A stretch of 64,000 nt of DNA from Erwinia sp. SLM-02 (GTDB lineage Bacteria > Pseudomonadota > Gammaproteobacteria > Enterobacterales > Enterobacteriaceae): positions 372,001 to 436,000 of the forward strand of contig NZ_JAQISN010000003.1 in assembly GCF_037450285.1 (NCBI RefSeq). Direction: 5' to 3'. The notes below the pieces were generated by a model. The model was given only the letters and a program-made list of their open reading frames with translations, was not told the DNA's origin and did not search any database. The position numbers and the translations under genes were made by a program. Shown piece after piece: positions 59,234 through 64,000 of this stretch (position 1 is its first letter; each line of letters opens with the position of its first letter).

Positions 59234-60595
59234 TCAGCCTTGCGCCTTCACCGAACGGCGCTTAAACGCATAGCCAACCGCAAGAATGCCAATCCAAACC
59301 GGAATCAACCACACCGAGATCGCCATACCCGGGGTCATGGCCATAATCACCAGTACGCCGGCCATAAAGACCAGGCACAGCCAGTTACCAAACGGATAGA
59401 ACAGCGCCTTAAAGCGTGGCTCAATGCCTTGCTGGTTAGCACGCTTGCGGAAACGCAGATGCGCCAGACTGATCATCGCCCAGTTAATGATCAGGGTGGA
59501 AACCACCAGCGACATCAGCAGAGAAAACGCCTCGCCCGGCATCAGATAGTTGATCAGCACACCAACGGCAGCGGCGGCGGCGGAAATCAGAATGGCATTC
59601 ACCGGCACGCCGCGGCGATCGACCTTCATCAGTGCCTTCGGCGCGTTACCCTGCTGCGCCAGCCCAAATAGCATGCGGCTGTTACTGTACACACAGCTGT
59701 TATACACCGACAGCGCGGCGGTCAGGATCACCACGTTCAGCGCATTGGCTACGAACGCATCACCCAGCTCGTGGAAAATCAGGACGAACGGGCTGGTATC
59801 TTCAGTAATGCGAGTCCACGGCATCAGCGACAGCAGCACGGTCAGTGAACCTATATAGAAGATAAGAATGCGCCACAGCACCTGATTGATTGCCTTGGGG
59901 ATGCTCTTCTCCGGGTTTTCAGCTTCCGCTGCGGTCAGGCCAATCATCTCCAGCCCCCCGAATGAGAACATGATGATCGCCATCATCATCACCAGCCCGT
60001 GCAGGCCGTTAGGCATAAAGCCGCCGTGGTCCCACAGGTTGCTGACCGTTGCCTGCGGGCCGCCGTTGCCGCTGAACAGCAGCCAGCCGCCGAAGGCAAT
60101 CATGGCGACAACCGCAACGACCTTAATAATGGCAAACCAGAACTCCAGCTCGCCGAACACCTTCACGTTGGTCAGGTTAATCGCGTTAATCACGATAAAG
60201 AACACCGCGGCGCTGACCCAGGTGGGGATCTCCGGGTACCAGAACTGGATATATTTGCCGACGGCGGTCAGCTCGGCCATGGCGACCAGCACGTACAGCG
60301 CCCAGTTGTTCCAGCCGGATGCCAGCCCGGCGAACGGTCCCCAGTACTTATGCGCGAAATGGCTGAAGCTGCCGGCCACCGGCTCTTCAACGATCATCTC
60401 ACCCATCTGACGCATAATCAGAAAGGCAATAATGCCGGCAATGGCATAGCCCAGAATGACGGCGGGGCCGGCCGATTTAATCACCGATGCGCTGCCCAGA
60501 AACAGACCGGTACCGACGGCTCCGCCCAATGCGATAAGCTGAATGTGGCGGTTTTTTAACCCGCGATGCAGCGTCTCGCCCTGCTGATGTTCCAT
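59234..60595 (-). CDS. Aromatic amino acid permease AroP (copy 2, tandem paralogue)
   Basis: 453-residue AAT-family permease, the same architecture as copy 1 and identical over long stretches (for example GLKNRHIQLIALGGAVGTGL, ALNVVILTAALSVYNSCVY). Differences cluster in helices 1-3 (Lys for Gln in VIKSAGP, HKYWG for YKYWG, GWNNWALY for GWNYWVLY) and the region FGGLEMIGLTAAEAENPE. The substrate range may therefore differ. It could be an AroP with changed preference rather than PheP. It has its own promoter, related to that of copy 1. The ATG follows AGGAAG. Confidence 0.88.
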   Translation of the reverse strand: MEHQQGETLHRGLKNRHIQLIALGGAVGTGLFLGSASVIKSAGPAVILGYAIAGIIAFLIMRQMGEMIVEEPVAGSFSHFAHKYWGPFAGLASGWNNWALYVLVAMAELTAVGKYIQFWYPEIPTWVSAAVFFIVINAINLTNVKVFGELEFWFAIIKVVAVVAMIAFGGWLLFSGNGGPQATVSNLWDHGGFMPNGLHGLVMMMAIIMFSFGGLEMIGLTAAEAENPEKSIPKAINQVLWRILIFYIGSLTVLLSLMPWTRITEDTSPFVLIFHELGDAFVANALNVVILTAALSVYNSCVYSNSRMLFGLAQQGNAPKALMKVDRRGVPVNAILISAAAAAVGVLINYLMPGEAFSLLMSLVVSTLIINWAMISLAHLRFRKRANQQGIEPRFKALFYPFGNWLCLVFMAGVLVIMAMTPGMAISVWLIPVWIGILAVGYAFKRRSVKAQG

Positions 60596-60653
60596 ACTCT
60601 TCCTCGTGATGCTTGTTTTTATTTATGTCTGCCAGAGTGGTTAAATCTAATAA

Positions 60654-60671
60654 CGTACTGAAATATTTACG
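60654..60671. promoter_or_regulatory. Weak TyrR-like box, aroP copy 2
   Basis: CGTACTGAAATATTTACG matches TGTAAA-N6-TTTACA at 3/6 plus 5/6 and lies 44 bp downstream of the -10 box, as in copy 1. It is supported mainly by the shared position. Confidence 0.33.
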
Positions 60672-60714
60672 CTTATCGATAAAGTAAAACCTGGCTTAAT
60701 CTGGCGTCGCGCAG

Positions 60715-60743
60715 AGAATAGTGGTAGGCGGGGTGCTTTGCAC
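60715..60743 (-). promoter_or_regulatory. Promoter of aroP copy 2
   Basis: GTGCAA (60738-60743) and TATTCT (60715-60720) on the minus strand, 17 bp apart, about 120 bp ahead of the start codon. Hexamers, spacer length and distance equal those of copy 1. Confidence 0.6.
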
Positions 60744-60752
60744 TTTCTTTCT

Positions 60753-61024
60753 CATTCCGTGCGCCAGTGTGGTCAAAAAAACGCCGATCGCACCGGGTGG
60801 GTGCATAACGATTTCAGGGGGCAGCATAAGGGAAATCAGGCATTACAGATGGTGCTATTAGTGGGATACCGATTAACTAAGCTGCTGCCGTGTTTCAAAA
60901 AAGTTTTAAAAATTAACATTTATTATGCATTCGAGGGCGATCGAAAAATTCCGCTTACCCCTTGCCAGGAACGAGACGGGGGTCTGGTTTCGCCGGGTTG
61001 TCATATAGACATCAGGTGAATACT
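60753..61024. other. Gene-free stretch ahead of pdhR
   Basis: About 270 bp between the divergent aroP copy 2 and pdhR promoters. An ORF of 93 codons (60738-61019) crosses it but shows no familiar protein and no good start signal. No repeat or RNA element is recognised. Confidence 0.5.
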
Positions 61025-61053
61025 TTGTTACTTTACGGGCACCTTTTTTAAAT
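61025..61053 (+). promoter_or_regulatory. Candidate pdhR-ace promoter
   Basis: TTGTTA (61025-61030), a 17-bp spacer and TTAAAT (61048-61053), 4/6 each. The PdhR operator begins at the downstream edge of the -10 box, a layout expected of an autorepressed promoter. Confidence 0.5.
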
Positions 61054-61067
61054 TGGTATTACCAATT
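61051..61067. promoter_or_regulatory. PdhR operator
   Basis: AATTGGTATTACCAATT is a perfect 7-bp dyad around ATT and matches the PdhR consensus ATTGGTnnnACCAAT exactly. It lies 30 bp ahead of the pdhR ATG. Pyruvate releases PdhR and opens the pdhR-aceEF-lpd operon. Confidence 0.93.
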
Positions 61068-61096
61068 AACTCTGGCACATCGTAGAAGAAGGGATT

Positions 61097-61861
61097 ATGG
61101 CCTACAGTAAGATTCGCCAACCAAAGCTCTCTGACGCCATCGAGCAGCAGCTTGAGTCCCTGATTATGGAAGGGACGCTGCGTCCCGGAGAGAAATTACT
61201 GCCCGAGCGCGAGCTGGCCGTGCAGTTTGATGTCTCCCGTCCTTCCCTACGAGAAGCAATCCAGCGTCTGGAAGCAAAAGGTCTGCTGCTTCGCCGTCAG
61301 GGCGGTGGCACCTTCGTCCAGAAAACCCTGTGGCAAAGCCTGAGCGATCCGCTCATCGAACTGCTTGCCGGCCATCCTGAATCCCAGTTCGACCTGCTGG
61401 AAACGCGTCATGCTCTGGAAGGGATTGCCGCCTATTATGCCGCGCTTCGCGGGACAGACGATGATATTGCACGTATACAGCAGTGCCACCTGCACATTCA
61501 GACCGCCCAGGACAGCGGGGATCTGGACGCAGAAGCCGATGCGGTGATGCAGTATCAGATTGCTGTCACAGAAGCCGCCCATAATGTGGTGCTGCTGCAT
61601 TTGCTGCGCAGTATGGGTCCGATGCTGGAACAGAACGTAAGACAGAACTTCGAGTTGCTCTACTCGCGTCGGGAGATGCTGGTGAAAGTGAGTGAACATC
61701 GCGCCAGTATCTTTCAGGCGATTGTGGCACGCGAGCCGGAACAGGCCCGTGAAGCCTCACACCGACACCTGGCGTTTATCGAGGAAATATTGCTGGACAG
61801 AAGTCGGGAGCAAAGCCGTAGAGAGCGCTCCCTGCGACGTTTACAGCAACGTAAGGAATAA
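61097..61861 (+). CDS. pdhR: Pyruvate-responsive repressor PdhR
   Basis: 254-residue GntR/FadR-family repressor of the pyruvate dehydrogenase operon and respiratory genes (same length as E. coli). The winged helix covers about 10-77 (LRPGEKLLPERELAVQFDVSRPSLREAIQRLEAKGLL, visible in part as DVSRPSLREAIQRLE). The all-helical FCD sensor domain (about 95-225) keeps the metal-binding His pattern (ETRHALEG, TEAAHNVVLLHLL, SHRHLAFIEEIL). First gene of pdhR-aceE. Confidence 0.98.
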   Translation: MAYSKIRQPKLSDAIEQQLESLIMEGTLRPGEKLLPERELAVQFDVSRPSLREAIQRLEAKGLLLRRQGGGTFVQKTLWQSLSDPLIELLAGHPESQFDLLETRHALEGIAAYYAALRGTDDDIARIQQCHLHIQTAQDSGDLDAEADAVMQYQIAVTEAAHNVVLLHLLRSMGPMLEQNVRQNFELLYSRREMLVKVSEHRASIFQAIVAREPEQAREASHRHLAFIEEILLDRSREQSRRERSLRRLQQRKE

Positions 61862-61960
61862 CGTAAGTAAAACGCGTAAATATAACGCGGCACTATACCC
61901 GACACCATTGGCGTAACGGCTAACACAGCGCCAGCACCAGGGCTCAAGGGTATAAACGAC

Positions 61961-62009
61961 GAGCCTGTCTCTTTGTGTTTTGAACGACAGAATGCAAAGA
62001 GACAGGCTC
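61961..62009. other. Strong hairpin between pdhR and aceE
   Basis: GAGCCTGTCTCTTTG (61961-61975) is perfectly inverted at 61995-62009, a 15-bp stem with a 19-nt loop. No T-run follows, so it is not a standard terminator. It may set the relative level of pdhR and aceE through RNA processing or end protection. It ends 42 bp before the aceE ATG. Confidence 0.75.
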
Positions 62010-62051
62010 CAGACAATTCAACGTATTAGACACAGATAAGGAATACCCCCC

Positions 62052-64000
62052 ATGTCAGAACGTTTAAACAATGACGTGGATCCGATCGAAACTCGCGACT
62101 GGCTACAGGCGATCGAATCGGTCATCCGTGAAGAAGGTGTTGAGCGCGCACAGTATCTGATCGACCAGGTACTGAGCGAAGCACGTAAAGGCGGCGTGAA
62201 AGTGGCTGCAGGTGCTGGAGCCAGCAACTATATCAACTCTATTGCTGTTGAAGATGAGCCGGAATACCCTGGCAACACATCTTTAGAACGTCGTATCCGT
62301 TCTGCTATCCGCTGGAACGCCATTATGACCGTTCTGCGCGCATCGAAGAAAGATCTGGACCTGGGCGGCCACATGTCCTCCTTCCAGTCTTCTGCCACTA
62401 TCTATGAAGTGTGCTTCAACCACTTCTTCCGTGCGCGTACGGAAAAAGACGGCGGCGATCTGGTTTACTTCCAGGGTCACATCTCTCCGGGCGTTTATGC
62501 TCGTGCCTTCCTGGAAGGTCGTCTGAGCGAAGACCAGATGAACAACTTCCGTCAGGAAGTTCACGGTAAGGGTCTGTCTTCTTACCCACACCCTAAACTG
62601 ATGCCTGACTTCTGGCAGTTCCCGACCGTATCTATGGGTCTGGGTCCATTGGGTGCGATCTATCAGGCTAAATTCCTGAAATATCTTGAACACCGTGGTC
62701 TGAAAGACACCTCTCAGCAGACCGTTTACGCCTTCCTGGGCGACGGCGAGATGGATGAGCCAGAATCTAAAGGTGCGATCACCATCGCCACCCGTGAAAA
62801 ACTGGATAACCTGGTCTTCATCATCAACTGTAACCTGCAGCGTCTGGATGGCCCGGTAACCGGTAACGGCAAGATCATCAACGAACTGGAAGGTATCTTC
62901 GGCGGCGCAGGCTGGGAAGTGCTGAAAGTGATCTGGGGCGGTCGTTGGGACGAGCTGCTGCGTAAAGACACCAGCGGTAAGCTGATCCAGCTGATGAACG
63001 AAACCGTTGACGGCGACTATCAGACCTTCAAATCCAAAAACGGCGCGTATGTGCGTGAGCACTTCTTCGGTAAATATCCGGAAACCGCTGAGCTGGTAAA
63101 AGATCTGAGCGACGACGAGATCTGGTCACTGAACCGTGGTGGTCACGATCCGAAGAAAGTCTACGCCGCACTGAAAAAAGCGCAGGACACCAAGGGCAAA
63201 CCTGTGGTTATCCTGGCTCATACCATCAAAGGTTACGGTATGGGCGACACCGCGGAGGGCAAAAACATTGCTCACCAGGTGAAGAAAATGAACATGGACG
63301 GCGTGCGCTATATCCGCGACCGCTTCAACGTGCCGGTTGACGATGCTGCCATCGAAAAACTGCCGTACGTGACCTTTGCTGAAGGCTCAGAAGAGCACAC
63401 CTACCTGCACGCACAGCGTCAGAAACTGGGTGGCTACCTGCCAACTCGCGAACCTAAGTTCAGCGAGAAGCTCGAAATGCCAACGCTGGAAGATTTCCGC
63501 CAGCTGCTGGATGAGCAGAACAAAGAAATCTCCACCACTATCGCTTTCGTACGCGCCCTGAACGTGATGCTGAAGAACCCGTCGATCAAAGATCGCCTGG
63601 TGCCAATCATCGCCGATGAAGCCCGTACCTTCGGTATGGAAGGCCTGTTCCGTCAGATCGGTATCTACAGCCCGAACGGCCAGCAGTACACCCCGCAGGA
63701 CCGTGAGCAGGTTGCTTACTATAAAGAAGACGAAAAAGGTCAGATCCTGCAGGAAGGTATCAACGAACTGGGTGCAGGCGCATCGTGGCTGGCGGCGGCA
63801 ACGTCCTACAGCACCAACAACCTGCCAATGATCCCGTTCTACATCTACTACTCCATGTTCGGTTTCCAGCGTATCGGCGACCTGTGCTGGGCTGCAGGTG
63901 ACCAGCAGGCTCGCGGCTTCCTGGTGGGCGGAACTTCCGGTCGTACAACGCTGAACGGTGAAGGTCTGCAGCACGAAGATGGCCACAGCCACATTCAGTC
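62052..64000 (+). CDS. aceE: Pyruvate dehydrogenase E1 component (5' 649 codons)
   Basis: TPP-dependent E1 of the pyruvate dehydrogenase complex, which decarboxylates pyruvate and acetylates the E2 lipoyl groups. The reading frame is open from the ATG at 62052 (MSERLNNDVDPIETRDWLQ), behind AAGGAA, to the window end; E. coli AceE has 887 residues, so about 240 are missing. The TPP/Mg motif GDGEMDEPESKGA ... NCNLQ lies near 230-262, and the HTIKGYGMGD block near 390-405. Followed in related genomes by aceF and lpd. Confidence 0.98.
   Translation, partial: MSERLNNDVDPIETRDWLQAIESVIREEGVERAQYLIDQVLSEARKGGVKVAAGAGASNYINSIAVEDEPEYPGNTSLERRIRSAIRWNAIMTVLRASKKDLDLGGHMSSFQSSATIYEVCFNHFFRARTEKDGGDLVYFQGHISPGVYARAFLEGRLSEDQMNNFRQEVHGKGLSSYPHPKLMPDFWQFPTVSMGLGPLGAIYQAKFLKYLEHRGLKDTSQQTVYAFLGDGEMDEPESKGAITIATREKLDNLVFIINCNLQRLDGPVTGNGKIINELEGIFGGAGWEVLKVIWGGRWDELLRKDTSGKLIQLMNETVDGDYQTFKSKNGAYVREHFFGKYPETAELVKDLSDDEIWSLNRGGHDPKKVYAALKKAQDTKGKPVVILAHTIKGYGMGDTAEGKNIAHQVKKMNMDGVRYIRDRFNVPVDDAAIEKLPYVTFAEGSEEHTYLHAQRQKLGGYLPTREPKFSEKLEMPTLEDFRQLLDEQNKEISTTIAFVRALNVMLKNPSIKDRLVPIIADEARTFGMEGLFRQIGIYSPNGQQYTPQDREQVAYYKEDEKGQILQEGINELGAGASWLAAATSYSTNNLPMIPFYIYYSMFGFQRIGDLCWAAGDQQARGFLVGGTSGRTTLNGEGLQHEDGHSHIQ

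Noticed and set aside
60738..61019. 93-codon ORF upstream of pdhR
   Set aside because: It overlaps the aroP copy 2 promoter, has no known homologue that I recognise, and its composition is like non-coding DNA.
1..64000. tRNA, rRNA, prophage, integrase or complete insertion sequence
   Set aside because: None was seen on reading both strands; the accessory regions carry no transposase or integrase genes.

Overview
The window is a chromosomal segment of an enterobacterium in the order Enterobacterales. The most likely family is Erwiniaceae (Erwinia or Pantoea). This rests on near-Escherichia gene content and order (polB, yabI-thi-sgrR-setA, leu, ilvIH-cra, the complete mra/dcw cluster, secM-secA, mutT-yacG-zapD-coaE-guaC, hofCB-ppdD, nadC-ampDE-aroP-pdhR-aceE) combined with non-Escherichia features: no araBAD/araC between polB and yabI, no leuO between leuL and ilvI, a DUF721 (DciA-type) gene beside secM, a prepilin peptidase beside secA, a tandem aroP pair and a compact SgrS. 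The family placement is an inference; no marker phylogeny could be run.

Layout. 1-1763: 5' part of polB (minus) behind a LexA-box promoter. 1.9-8.0 kb: yabI, then the thiamine transporter thiBPQ behind a TPP riboswitch, and sgrR back to back with an SgrS-like sRNA. 8.07-9.26 kb: setA. 9.26-10.07 kb: non-coding repeat zone. 10.07-14.92 kb: leuLABCD (minus) with attenuator. 14.94-15.65 kb: AT-rich spacer with a small inverted-repeat element. 15.65-19.07 kb: ilvIH and cra. 19.5-37.4 kb: mraZ to lpxC, the peptidoglycan and division cluster, in the classical order with many start/stop overlaps. 37.4-41.3 kb: dciA-like gene (minus) head to head with secM-secA. 41.4-43.0 kb: prepilin peptidase and a small membrane-anchored winged-helix regulator. 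43.3-46.6 kb: mutT, yacG-zapD-coaE, guaC. 46.7-50.8 kb: hofC-hofB-ppdD and nadC. 50.9-55.1 kb: an accessory block between nadC and ampD holding a DUF4865/tautomerase/carboxymuconolactone-decarboxylase-like operon with a divergent LysR regulator, then an ECF sigma/anti-sigma pair with a secreted fasciclin protein. 55.3-56.7 kb: ampDE. 56.8-60.6 kb: two tandem aroP-like permeases separated by a repeat-rich kilobase. 61.1-64 kb: pdhR and the 5' three quarters of aceE.

How the genes work together. Most of the window is housekeeping: cell-wall precursor synthesis and divisome assembly, branched-chain amino acid synthesis, Sec export with its own secretion monitor, thiamine uptake controlled by the vitamin, sugar-phosphate stress (SgrR/SgrS/SetA), type IV-like pilin assembly (ppdD/hofB/hofC plus a separated peptidase), and entry into the pyruvate dehydrogenase operon under PdhR. 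The parts most worth a second look are the sigma/anti-sigma/fasciclin unit with a promoter resembling the mycobacterial SigK signal, the DciA-type gene, the diverged SecM arrest motif, the sensor-less CadC-like regulator, the duplicated aroP with its duplicated promoter, and the intergenic repeat families.
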